Assembly (NCBI RefSeq): GCF_034314165.1
Contig: NZ_JAVIWK010000001.1
Coordinates: forward strand, 5,533,001 to 5,597,000
Length of the DNA stretch: 64,000 nt
Direction: 5' to 3'
From: Pseudomonas sp. Bout1
Lineage (GTDB): Bacteria; Pseudomonadota; Gammaproteobacteria; Pseudomonadales; Pseudomonadaceae
Both the position numbers and the translations under genes were made by a program. Of this stretch, positions 25,404 to 33,555 are shown in pieces; the stretch's first letter is position 1, and each line of letters begins with the position of its first letter. The notes under the pieces are model-generated. The model searched no databases. It saw only the letters and a program-made list of their open reading frames with translations, and was not told the DNA's origin.

Positions 25404-26690
25404 TTACTTGGCCGACTTGACCGCGCTGTACAGTTGCTTCGCGGTGGTTGCAGGATCAGCATTCGGGTTGTTGATGTAGTTGGTGACAACGTCAAAGAAC
25501 GCGCCTTGCACGGCCAGGGTAGTGGCCATGTTGTGCGCCATGCTTGGTTGCAGGCCGCCGGTCTTGGCGTCAGCCAGGAAGTCCTTGGCTGCGGTCTGGG
25601 CGCAGGAGTCGAAACCGTACTTGCCCATGTCTGCCAGCATGTCGACCCGAACAGGGATCGAGCCTTTGTTGATGCTGAAGACTTTCTGGAAGTTTTCGCT
25701 CAACACGACTTTGGCGATGTCCTGCTGGCCAGCAGCAGTGCCTTTGTCTTTCTGCTTGAACACGGCGAGGGAGTCGATGTTGTAGGTGAACGCCTTGTCG
25801 GTGCCCGGGAAGGCTACGCACTCGTAGTCTTTGCCGGCGACTTTCTTGGCGGCGGTCCATTCACTCTTGGCCCAGTCACCCATGATCTGCATGCCGGCCT
25901 TGCCGTTGATGACTTTGGCCGCTTCCAGGTTCCAGTCCTGGCCTTTGCCGTCGACGTCCATGTAGGTCGCGACTTTCTTCAGCTCGGTCAGGGACTTGAT
26001 CATTTCTGGGCCGGTCAGGGCTTTTTCGTCCAGGTCGACCAGGGCTTTCTTGTAACCGTCAGCCCCCATGACCGAGAGCACGACTGCTTCGAAGACGGTG
26101 CTGTCCTGCCAAGGCTGGCCACCGTGGGCGAGCGCAATGAAGCCGGCTTTTTTCAGCTTGTCGCCAGCGGCGTAGAATTCTTCGAGGGTGGTAGGCGGTT
26201 TTTCGATGCCGGCTTTCTTGAAGACTTCCGGGTTGATCCACAGCCAGTTGACGCGGTGGATGTTCACCGGCACGGCGACGTAATCACCTTCGTACTTCAC
26301 GGTATCGGAGACTTTCTTGTCCAGCAGGGTGTCCCACTTCTCTTGTTTGGCGGGTTCCTTCAGGACGTCGGTATCGAGCAGCCCGGTGGACGCCCATTCC
26401 TGGATGTCGGGGCCTTTGATCTGGGCCATGCCTGGCGGGTTGCCAGCAACGGCGCGGCTTTTCAGTACGGTCATGGCAGTCGAACCACCACCGCCGGCGA
26501 CGGCACCGTCTTTCCAGGTGAAGCCGTCTTTTTCTACTTGAGCCTTCAGGACATCTACTGCCGCTTTCTCGCCACCCGAGGTCCACCAATGCACAACTTC
26601 AACCGTCCCTTTCGAGTCGGCGGCAAAAGCATTGAGGGGAAACAACGAGGCAACGGAAATAGCTACGGCGAGGCGACTGATCGCTTTCAT
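25404..26690 (-). CDS. gtsA: Periplasmic glucose-binding protein GtsA
   Basis: This 428-residue extracellular solute-binding protein family 1 member has signal peptide [23 protein letters not shown]. The mature protein opens with [23 protein letters not shown] longer frame extends upstream to 26909, but the signal peptide fixes the start at 26690. It captures glucose for GtsBCD. A perfect-arm 18-bp palindrome (26795-26812) lies 105 bp upstream and is repeated before the AGE gene. Confidence 0.94.
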   Translation of the reverse strand: MKAISRLAVAISVASLFPLNAFAADSKGTVEVVHWWTSGGEKAAVDVLKAQVEKDGFTWKDGAVAGGGGSTAMTVLKSRAVAGNPPGMAQIKGPDIQEWASTGLLDTDVLKEPAKQEKWDTLLDKKVSDTVKYEGDYVAVPVNIHRVNWLWINPEVFKKAGIEKPPTTLEEFYAAGDKLKKAGFIALAHGGQPWQDSTVFEAVVLSVMGADGYKKALVDLDEKALTGPEMIKSLTELKKVATYMDVDGKGQDWNLEAAKVINGKAGMQIMGDWAKSEWTAAKKVAGKDYECVAFPGTDKAFTYNIDSLAVFKQKDKGTAAGQQDIAKVVLSENFQKVFSINKGSIPVRVDMLADMGKYGFDSCAQTAAKDFLADAKTGGLQPSMAHNMATTLAVQGAFFDVVTNYINNPNADPATTAKQLYSAVKSAK

Positions 26691-26794
26691 CTGAGTACCT
26701 TTTTTCTTGTTGTTATGCATGCAAGTCGGTGCTTGCGCTGCAAACGAGTTTAAACAGGGATTTTTCAGGTGCAGGTAACAAAGGGACGCCAAAA

Positions 26795-26812
26795 TGTCAC
26801 CACTTGGTGACA
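26795..26812. promoter_or_regulatory. Palindrome TGTCACCA-CT-TGGTGACA upstream of gtsA
   Basis: Perfect 8-bp inverted arms separated by 2 bp lie 105 bp before the gtsA start and overlap the last codons and stop of the AGE isomerase gene. The same arms recur at 28139-28156. This strongly suggests an operator for a common dimeric regulator of the two transcription units. The regulator is not identified. Confidence 0.75.
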
Positions 26813-28056
26813 TAACGTCCGGTGGCCACGGCACTGGCCATGCTCGGTGACAAGGGCAGACCCGGCAGCAATACAGACTGCCAGGCGTGGTACAGGTCCG
26901 GTTTGCCACCCCAGATCTTGCTGCTGGGCTGGTTTTTCGGGCTCAGTTCGTGGTGCCAGCTGCCGTGGGTGCGGTCGATGAAATGGTTTTCACAGAACTC
27001 CCAGAAGCGCCGGTACCAGGTTTCGTAATGCAGCTCGCCCGTGCGTTTGAGCAGCGCCTGGGCAGCGGCGCTGGCTTCGCAATGAGTCCAGTGCAGACGC
27101 TCGCGCACCACGGGGCGCTGGCTCCAGTCGAGGGTGTAGACAATGCCCGGGGCGCCGTCGACGGACCAGGCGTATTCGCAGGCACTGGCAAACAGGCCCT
27201 TGGCGTCGGTCACCAGCCAGTCAGGCGTGACAAGCCCGGCGTCCAGCCGCGCCGCTTCAAGGTGCAGTACCAGCCGCGCCCATTCGAAGCCGTGGCCAGG
27301 GGTGATGCCGTAGGGGCGAAAGCCGTCGGCCGGGTTGTCTTCGTTGTAACCGCGCAAGGGTTGCCAATGGCTGTCGAAATGCTCGATGACGCTGTACTGG
27401 TTTTGCGCCGCATGGCGATGGATCACGCGCTCGACGATGCGCAGTGCGCGGTCCAGCCAGCGGGTTTCACCAGTCACATCGGCCAGGGCCAGGAACGCTT
27501 CGGTGGCGTGCATGTTGCTGTTGGCGCCGCGATAAGCCTCCACGCCACTCCAGTCCTGGGCAAAGGATTCGAGCATCGCGCCCTCCTCTTCGCTCCAGAA
27601 ATACTGGTCGATGATGTGGGTCGCGTCGTTAAGTAGGGTTTGCGCGCCGGGAGCGCCAGCCACTACCGCAGAGCTGGCCGCCAGGGCCACGAAGGCATGC
27701 AGGTAGGCGGCCTTGCCGGTGTTGCCATCGCGAGCACCGGGCGTGGCAAACCAGCCGCCGTGCTGGGCATCGCGCAGCGGGCCGCTGAGGGCGGCAACCC
27801 CGTGCTCTACCAACTCGGCGTAACCGGGCAAACCCAGGCCGTGGGCCATGGCGAAGCTGTGGGTCATGCGGGCGGTGTTCATGGTTTCGGCGACGGCATC
27901 AGGCGGCAAGACACCGCGATCGTCGAGATTGCCGAAGCCTTCAGGCAGCCTGGAAGCCTTGGCGAAGGCCAGCAGGCGCTGGCCTTCAGTGGCAAGCCAG
28001 GCGTGATGGGCAGGTGCGTTCAGCCAACTACTGGCAGGCAGTGGTTGCGTGGTCAT
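26797..28056 (-). CDS. AGE-family sugar isomerase, mannose-isomerase type
   Basis: This 419-residue (alpha/alpha)6-barrel protein belongs to the N-acylglucosamine 2-epimerase superfamily. The catalytic-type motif [10 protein letters not shown] lies near 252-261. The C-terminal [11 protein letters not shown] and [11 protein letters not shown] (~370-395) resemble YihS/D-mannose isomerases more than GlcNAc epimerases. It would interconvert an unphosphorylated aldose and ketose, for example mannose and fructose. It sits just upstream of gtsA, with matching palindromes before both, so it is probably part of the sugar-uptake regulon. The exact substrate is uncertain. Confidence 0.8.
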   Translation of the reverse strand: MTTQPLPASSWLNAPAHHAWLATEGQRLLAFAKASRLPEGFGNLDDRGVLPPDAVAETMNTARMTHSFAMAHGLGLPGYAELVEHGVAALSGPLRDAQHGGWFATPGARDGNTGKAAYLHAFVALAASSAVVAGAPGAQTLLNDATHIIDQYFWSEEEGAMLESFAQDWSGVEAYRGANSNMHATEAFLALADVTGETRWLDRALRIVERVIHRHAAQNQYSVIEHFDSHWQPLRGYNEDNPADGFRPYGITPGHGFEWARLVLHLEAARLDAGLVTPDWLVTDAKGLFASACEYAWSVDGAPGIVYTLDWSQRPVVRERLHWTHCEASAAAQALLKRTGELHYETWYRRFWEFCENHFIDRTHGSWHHELSPKNQPSSKIWGGKPDLYHAWQSVLLPGLPLSPSMASAVATGRYVTKW

Positions 28057-28138
28057 GATTAGCCCTTTTTATTATGTGCGGGATGCCCGGAGTCTAAACA
28101 AGGGCGGGGCGAGGGCAAGTAACGAAGGAGGTGGGAAA

Positions 28139-28156
28139 TGTCACCAGATGGTGACA
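28139..28156. promoter_or_regulatory. Palindrome TGTCACCA-GA-TGGTGACA upstream of the AGE isomerase
   Basis: This has the same arms and spacing as the site at 26795-26812 and differs only in the two central bases. It lies 83 bp before the AGE gene start, in non-coding DNA. It is a candidate operator for co-regulation with gtsA. Confidence 0.75.
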
Positions 28157-28175
28157 TTGATTGTGCCTCTTCCTG

Positions 28176-28276
28176 TGTAGGAGCCGAGCTTGCTCGCGAA
28201 GAACGGCAAAACAACCCGTTTATTCAGAATAAACACGTCATCGTTAACGACCTTCGCGAGCAAGCTTGCTCCTACA
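28176..28276. repeat. REPIN, GAGCTTGCTCGCGAA class
   Basis: TGTAGGAGCCGAGCTTGCTCGCGAA and its inverted partner TTCGCGAGCAAGCTTGCTCCTACA flank a 50-bp centre. The class differs from the CTGGCTTGCCTGCGAT type elsewhere in the window. The right end is 8 bp from the stop codon of the next gene. Confidence 0.9.
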
Positions 28277-28284
28277 GGACGGGC

Positions 28285-29091
28285 TTACGGCCGTGGCTGG
28301 TTGATCTGCTGCTGCAAGTTCTGCACCTGGCTTTGCAAGGTGGTGACGTTGCGCGTGGTCTGGATGCGGAACACGTCGAACTCCTTGTTGGACGGGCCGT
28401 CGGAGGCCGCCGGGCGGCTATCCTGCTCGCTCTTGAGCACCACAAGGTCCTGCTCCAGGCGGGCGATGGCAGCAGTGGGGTTGCCCTGTTTTTTCAGGGC
28501 AGCGACGTCGGCAGACAGTTCCTTGAACTCGGTGTCGCGGGACTTGAGGGTTGCCACGGCATCGGTCAGTGCCTGCACCTGGCCTTGCAGTTGCGCGTTT
28601 GCGCCGGACAGTTGGGCGGTGCTGGCGGTCATTTGCTCAAGGCGTTTATCCAGGTCCGTCGCCTGGCCGGCCACGCCCAGTTGCTGCTTGCCCTGCTCCA
28701 GCAATTGGGTTTCCAACTGCTTGATCTGAAGCTTCAGGGCTTCGCTGCCGTTATTCACACTGGCTTCGCTTGCCACCACCTTGCCGGAAATGTCCTGCAG
28801 GCGCCCCGCCGCTTCCTCACTGATGCGCGCGAAGCTTTCCTGGGTCGCGACCAGTTGCTGGCCCATCAGGGAGATTTGCTGGAAGCTCCACCAGGCAAGG
28901 CCGGCAAAGGCAAACAGCAGCGCGCCGACCAATGCCCACAACGGCCCGGTGCTGGCGCTCTTGACCTTGACCGCAGGCGCTGGCCGCGAGCGCACGGACG
29001 TGGCCGCGGTAGGCTCAAAATCATCGTCGTCCGAGGTGTCAGCCCGCAGGCTGGGAACGTTGTCAAAGTCGTCGTTAGCATCGTTACGCAT
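28285..29091 (-). CDS. Membrane-anchored coiled-coil protein, unknown function
   Basis: This 268-residue protein has an acidic, disordered N-terminus (DANDDFDNV...DDDDFEP), one transmembrane helix (GPLWALVGALLFAFAGLAWW, ~49-68) and a long coiled coil (~75-260) rich in Gln, Leu and Ala. The topology predicts a cytosolic N-terminus and periplasmic rod. It resembles ATPase-like or septation-associated coiled-coil proteins only in layout. I recognise no named domain. Confidence 0.7.
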   Translation of the reverse strand: MRNDANDDFDNVPSLRADTSDDDDFEPTAATSVRSRPAPAVKVKSASTGPLWALVGALLFAFAGLAWWSFQQISLMGQQLVATQESFARISEEAAGRLQDISGKVVASEASVNNGSEALKLQIKQLETQLLEQGKQQLGVAGQATDLDKRLEQMTASTAQLSGANAQLQGQVQALTDAVATLKSRDTEFKELSADVAALKKQGNPTAAIARLEQDLVVLKSEQDSRPAASDGPSNKEFDVFRIQTTRNVTTLQSQVQNLQQQINQPRP

Positions 29092-29209
29092 GAATCAACC
29101 TTCAAACCTTTGAGGTGGCATATGAATAGCCAAGCGCCGGAGTATAAACCCCTGGCCTGCCGCACTGATCGACCCTGGGCCGCAAATTCGGTTCCCGGTG
29201 TGTTGCCGG

Positions 29210-30208
29210 TTATTTAAGCCCCACGTCCTGGGCTTTCCACCAACTGCAAAACTCGTCCAGAGCCGCCCACAGGCTGACCTTGGGCTGGTAGTCCAGATAA
29301 TGCCGTGCGCGGGTGATGTCGAGGGTGAAATCTTTGTTCATTACCTGCATGCCCAAGCGTGACAACGACGGTTCCGGACGCCCCGGCCACATCGCGCAAA
29401 ACGCCTCATTGAGCGCCGCAACACTGTAGGACAAGCCGTAGGACCGGTAACGGGTGACCTGAGGCATGTCCATCTGGCGCATTACATAGTTCACCACATC
29501 CCACACCGGCACCGGGGTACCGTTGCTGATGTTGTAGGCCTTGCCCAACGCCGAGCCGGTCGCGAGCAAACTGCTCAACAGGGCTTCATTGAGGTTGTGC
29601 ACGCTGGTGAAATCGACCTTGTTCAGGCCGTCGCCGACAATTGCCAGGCGGTTCTTGCGCTGCATTTTCAACAGGCGCGGGAAGATGCTCATGTCGCCGG
29701 CCCCCGTGACAAACCGCGGGCGCAGGGCCAGCACCTCGAGGCCGAACTCCTGGGCGCCGAACACCTTTTGCTCCGCCAGGTATTTGGTGGCCGCATACGG
29801 ATGCTTGAAGCGCTTGGGCACTTGCTCCTCGGTAAGCCCCAGGTGGTCGCGGCCATCGAAGTAGATCGATGGCGACGACAGGTGCACCAGGCGCCCCACC
29901 CGTTGTTTCAGGCAGGCCTCCACCACGTTTTCAGTGACCAGCACATTGCCCTGGTGAAAATCCTGATATCGCCCCCACAGGCCCACCGCCCCGGCGCAAT
30001 GCACCACGGCTTCGACGTCACGGCACAACTCGCGCACCAGGTCCGGATCATTCAAATCACCCTGGATAAACTCGGCGCCGCGCCGTACCAGGTGCTCTAC
30101 ACCTTCGGCCCGCCGCCCGTTGACCCGCACGTCCAGGCCCTGCTCCAGGGCGAAACGCGCAAAGCGCCCGCCGATGAAGCCGCTTGCGCCGGTGACCAGA
30201 ATTTTCAT
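29210..30208 (-). CDS. NAD-dependent epimerase/dehydratase (extended SDR, 3beta-HSD-like)
   Basis: This 332-residue Rossmann enzyme begins with the cofactor motif MKILVTGASGFIGGRFA (GxxGxxG). The catalytic YxxxK is YAATK (~138-142) with the Ser in VHLSSPSIYF (~110). Its FVTGAGDMSIFPRLLKM segment resembles 3-beta-hydroxysteroid dehydrogenase/isomerase-like SDRs. The substrate is unknown. It is a single gene, convergent with nothing and separated from argP by about 50 bp. Confidence 0.85.
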   Translation of the reverse strand: MKILVTGASGFIGGRFARFALEQGLDVRVNGRRAEGVEHLVRRGAEFIQGDLNDPDLVRELCRDVEAVVHCAGAVGLWGRYQDFHQGNVLVTENVVEACLKQRVGRLVHLSSPSIYFDGRDHLGLTEEQVPKRFKHPYAATKYLAEQKVFGAQEFGLEVLALRPRFVTGAGDMSIFPRLLKMQRKNRLAIVGDGLNKVDFTSVHNLNEALLSSLLATGSALGKAYNISNGTPVPVWDVVNYVMRQMDMPQVTRYRSYGLSYSVAALNEAFCAMWPGRPEPSLSRLGMQVMNKDFTLDITRARHYLDYQPKVSLWAALDEFCSWWKAQDVGLK

Positions 30209-30260
30209 GACTTACTCCGCATTCTTTCGTTTTTCATCGCTGTTGCCTTGACGCTGGCCA

Positions 30261-31154
30261 TCACTCCAACGGCACCAACCATTGCCCGGTTGTGTGTGCC
30301 AGATGATCCGTCAACAAGCCCAGCAATTGTCCACCACTGCGCCAATGATGCCAGTACAGCGGCACATCGATCGGCTTATCTGGCAATAACTCCACCAGCA
30401 CGCCCCTTTCAAGCTGGTCGCGCACCTGCAATTCGGGCACCAGGCCCCAGCCCAACCCGGCTTCTGTCAGGCGGATAAAACCTTCGGACGATGGGCACAA
30501 ATGGTGCTCGAAACCACCGTCGACGCCCAGCGAAGCCAGGTACCGATGCTGCAGGAAATCATCCGGGCCGAACACCAGCGCCGGGGTGCGGGCCAGTTGA
30601 TCGGCGCGTACGCCATCGGGAAAGTGCCGCGCGACAAACGCCGGGCTGGCCAGCGCCCGATAGCGCATGGCACCGAGCAACAGGCTGCGGGCGCCGGCCA
30701 CCGGGCGTTCGCTGGCGCAAATGCAGGCGGCCACTTCACCGGCACGCATGCGTTTGAGGCCGACGGTCTGGTCTTCCACGACCAAATCCAACAGCAGATG
30801 CTGCTCGGCGCAGAAGTCGCTGACGGCCTCGGCCCACCAAGTGGCCAGGCTGTCGGCATTCAAGGCGATGCGCAGGCGCTCGGGCATGCCTTCTTCATCC
30901 AGCGCGGGCACCTGGCTTTGCAGGTCGCGCTCCAGCAACCGCACCTGTTGCACGTGGTTGAGCAGCCGGCGGCCGATTTCGGTGGGCGTCGGCGGCGTGG
31001 CGCGCACCAGCACCGGCTGGCCGACCCGCGCCTCCAGCAACTTGATCCGCTGGGAAATCGCCGATTGCGAAATTCCCAGTACCTGGGCGCCCCGTTCAAA
31101 ACCGGCCTGTTCCACCACCGCCGCCAGGGCGGAAAGCAATTTATAGTCGAACAT
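30261..31154 (-). CDS. argP: LysR-family regulator ArgP (IciA/LysG)
   Basis: This 297-residue regulator has the ArgP-type N-terminal HTH (MFDYKLLSALAAVVEQAGFERGAQVLGISQSAISQRIKLLE) and a C-terminal effector domain. In E. coli ArgP activates argO in response to arginine and lysine. Here it is divergent from an ACT-domain gene and an ArgO-like exporter, which are the expected targets; the same order occurs in P. aeruginosa PA4363-PA4365. The binding site presumably lies in 31155-31253, but I could not define it. Confidence 0.9.
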   Translation of the reverse strand: MFDYKLLSALAAVVEQAGFERGAQVLGISQSAISQRIKLLEARVGQPVLVRATPPTPTEIGRRLLNHVQQVRLLERDLQSQVPALDEEGMPERLRIALNADSLATWWAEAVSDFCAEQHLLLDLVVEDQTVGLKRMRAGEVAACICASERPVAGARSLLLGAMRYRALASPAFVARHFPDGVRADQLARTPALVFGPDDFLQHRYLASLGVDGGFEHHLCPSSEGFIRLTEAGLGWGLVPELQVRDQLERGVLVELLPDKPIDVPLYWHHWRSGGQLLGLLTDHLAHTTGQWLVPLE

Positions 31155-31253
31155 CAGTTTTCCTAATGAGCGATCAGCAATATTGGTTTTTCTTATACAG
31201 CCTGGGACCGGAGAATAGCCAGCATCGCTTCTTCTTATTCAAGGACCTTCCAC

Positions 31254-31655
31254 ATGGCTGGCGAAACCGCCCTGGCAACCCTGCTGCGTAGCATGAGCCC
31301 ACAGCTCAATGACGGTGACTACGTGTTCTGCACATTGGCCGACGGCCGAATTCCCGAGGGTTGCGAAGCTGTCGGCAGCTTTCGCGAGCAGGAAGGCCTG
31401 ACGCTGATCGTCGAGCGCCAGCAAGCCGAGCGGGCCGGGCTGGTTTTCGACTACGTGGCGGCGTGGATCACCCTTAACGTGCACTCGGCCCTGGAAGCCG
31501 TCGGCCTGACCGCCGCGTTTGCCACGGCCCTGGGCAAGGCCGGAATCAGTTGCAACGTGATTGCCGGCTACTACCACGACCACCTGTTTGTCGGCCGCGC
31601 CGATGCCGAGCGCGCCATGACGGTGTTGCAGCAATTGGCGGCGGGCGCGGAGTAA
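31254..31655 (+). CDS. ACT domain-containing protein
   Basis: This 133-residue protein has two ACT-like halves (DUF2241 and ACT_7 type): GDYVFCTLADGRIPEG and, in the second, GISCNVIAGYYHDHLFVGRADAERAM. ACT domains bind amino acids. It directly precedes the exporter gene by 5 bp and is opposite argP, so it may sense or buffer basic amino acids. This role is inference. Confidence 0.85.
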   Translation: MAGETALATLLRSMSPQLNDGDYVFCTLADGRIPEGCEAVGSFREQEGLTLIVERQQAERAGLVFDYVAAWITLNVHSALEAVGLTAAFATALGKAGISCNVIAGYYHDHLFVGRADAERAMTVLQQLAAGAE

Positions 31656-31660
31656 ATCCT

Positions 31661-32263
31661 ATGTGGCAAAGCTATACGAACGGCCTGTTGGTGGCCTTTG
31701 GCTTGATCATGGCGATCGGCACGCAGAACGCCTTTGTGTTGGCGCAAAGCCTGCGGCGTGAACATCACCTGCCCGTGGCGGCCTTGTGCGTGGTGTGTGA
31801 TGCGATCCTGGTGGCCGCTGGCGTGTTCGGCCTGGCGACGGTGCTGGCGCATAACCCGATATTGCTGGCGGTTGCCCGTTGGGGCGGCGCGGCGTTCCTG
31901 CTGTGGTACGCCACCCTGGCGCTGCGCCGGGCCTGCTCGAAGCAGAGCCTGGGCGAGGGCGAAAACCTCAAGGTGCGCTCGCTGAAGGCGGTGATGCTCA
32001 GCGCCCTGGCGGTGACCTTGCTCAACCCCCACGTGTACCTGGACACGGTCTTGCTGATCGGCTCCCTCGGCGCCCAGCAAACCGAACCCGGCGCTTATGT
32101 GGCCGGCGCCGCCAGCGCTTCACTGCTGTGGTTCATGACCCTGGCGCTGGGCGCCGCATGGCTGGCACCGTGGCTGGCGCGCCCCGCCACCTGGCGTATT
32201 CTGGACCTGTTGGTAGCCGCCATGATGTTCAGCGTGGCCTATCAATTAATCAGCGCAGCGTAG
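31661..32263 (+). CDS. argO: LysE/ArgO-family amino-acid exporter
   Basis: This 200-residue membrane protein has about six transmembrane segments and the family's N-terminal GLIMAIGTQNAFVLAQSLRREH (~14-35) and NPHVYLDTVLLIGSLG (~126). LysE/ArgO proteins expel surplus arginine or lysine. The start at ATG 31661 follows the ACT gene by 5 bp; the longer frame from 31550 overlaps that gene and is not used. Divergent argP supports the ArgO assignment. Confidence 0.88.
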   Translation: MWQSYTNGLLVAFGLIMAIGTQNAFVLAQSLRREHHLPVAALCVVCDAILVAAGVFGLATVLAHNPILLAVARWGGAAFLLWYATLALRRACSKQSLGEGENLKVRSLKAVMLSALAVTLLNPHVYLDTVLLIGSLGAQQTEPGAYVAGAASASLLWFMTLALGAAWLAPWLARPATWRILDLLVAAMMFSVAYQLISAA

Positions 32264-32438
32264 ATATTCCAAAACGCTCTGGAACCTCTATCCCACACAG
32301 TTGTTGCGTGGTTTTGCCGCACCCCCGGTGCTATGATCCAGCCCCTGCGCCGCAAAGAGTACAAACTCCCCGGCGCTTGTTTGGCCGCCCGTGATCGGCC
32401 TTGCGCTCACCGCAACTGACCTGATTAGGAGAATCATC

Positions 32439-33035
32439 ATGGCTTTCGAATTGCCGCCGCTGCCCTACGCACACGATGCCCTGCAGCCGCACATCTCCAA
32501 GGAAACCTTGGAGTATCACCACGACAAGCACCACAACACCTATGTCGTGAACCTGAACAACCTGGTGCCTGGCACCGAGTTCGAAGGCAAGACCCTGGAA
32601 GAAATCGTCAAGTCTTCTTCGGGCGGCATCTTCAACAACGCCGCTCAGGTCTGGAACCACACCTTCTACTGGAACTGCCTGGCGCCAAACGCTGGCGGTC
32701 AACCGACCGGCGCACTGGCTGAGGCGATCAACGCTGCCTTCGGTTCGTTCGACAAGTTCAAGGAAGAGTTCACCAAGACGTCCGTCGGCACCTTCGGTTC
32801 CGGTTGGGGCTGGCTGGTGAAAAAGGCTGACGGTTCCCTGGCCCTGGCCAGCACCATCGGCGCCGGCAACCCGCTGACCAGCGGCGACACCCCGCTGCTG
32901 ACCTGCGACGTCTGGGAACACGCTTACTACATCGACTACCGCAACGTGCGTCCAAAATATGTGGAAGCGTTCTGGAACCTGGTCAACTGGAAGTTCGTGA
33001 CTGAGCAGTTCGAAGGCAAAACCTTCACCGCTTAA
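32439..33035 (+). CDS. sodB: Iron superoxide dismutase
   Basis: This 198-residue enzyme has the Fe/Mn-SOD ligands: His in YHHDKHH (~26), His in [13 protein letters not shown] (~74), and Asp/His in [12 protein letters not shown] (~157-161). The [14 protein letters not shown] and Gln patterns favour iron, not manganese. It dismutates superoxide in the cytosol. AGGAGAATCATC precedes the ATG. In pseudomonads sodB is repressed under iron starvation by PrrF sRNAs. A strong terminator follows. Confidence 0.97.
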   Translation: MAFELPPLPYAHDALQPHISKETLEYHHDKHHNTYVVNLNNLVPGTEFEGKTLEEIVKSSSGGIFNNAAQVWNHTFYWNCLAPNAGGQPTGALAEAINAAFGSFDKFKEEFTKTSVGTFGSGWGWLVKKADGSLALASTIGAGNPLTSGDTPLLTCDVWEHAYYIDYRNVRPKYVEAFWNLVNWKFVTEQFEGKTFTA

Positions 33036-33056
33036 GTACCGCTTGCAGTAAAAAGA

Positions 33057-33080
33057 GCCCGGCGATTGCCGGGCTTTTTT
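33057..33080 (+). terminator. Intrinsic terminator after sodB
   Basis: GCCCGGC - GATT - GCCGGGC is followed by six T, 21 bp past the sodB stop. Confidence 0.93.
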
Positions 33081-33162
33081 ATGCCCGGTGGAACTCGGTG
33101 AGCCGCTGATGCCACCCAGACGGGCGAGGACTATGCCTCTTATACCTGTCGGAGAAATGACG

Positions 33163-33393
33163 ATGTCTATCGCAGCATTAGCCGCCGCAGTACCCCTGGT
33201 TGGCCAAGTGGCCACCGCCGTGGGTGATGTCACCAAGGCCGTTGCACCGCTCCTCCAGCCCTTTGCCGATCTGGCCGCAAAATCCCTGGGGGATGTGTTG
33301 AAAAAAAATGACGCCGAGCCCAACAAGTCCGTTGAGTTTGCCAGCCTGGAGGTCAACAAGAAGCAAACACTGACCTTCGGCAACAACGCCTGA
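33163..33393 (+). CDS. Small alanine-rich protein (76 aa), unknown
   Basis: The frame begins MSIAALAAAVPLVGQVATAV with GGAG 8 nt upstream (an ATG 6 nt earlier has too little spacing). The N-terminal half is amphipathic and Ala/Val rich (to ~50), the C-terminal half is polar (VEFASLEVNKKQTLTFGNNA). It may be a membrane-associated peptide or a secreted small protein. It sits between sodB and bifA and is transcribed in the same direction. I know no function. Confidence 0.6.
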   Translation: MSIAALAAAVPLVGQVATAVGDVTKAVAPLLQPFADLAAKSLGDVLKKNDAEPNKSVEFASLEVNKKQTLTFGNNA

Positions 33394-33555
33394 CGCGCCA
33401 CGCCCACCCACCTGCACTCCAGGCAGGCGGATGCAAATCCGCCTCGCCCCCGCCGCCAAACCAGCACACCCCGCAATGTCCCTTTGACTGCCCTCACTGG
33501 ATTGCCAATACTCATGGCATATTGAGGCTACCCGCATGGAACAAGGAATAACCCT

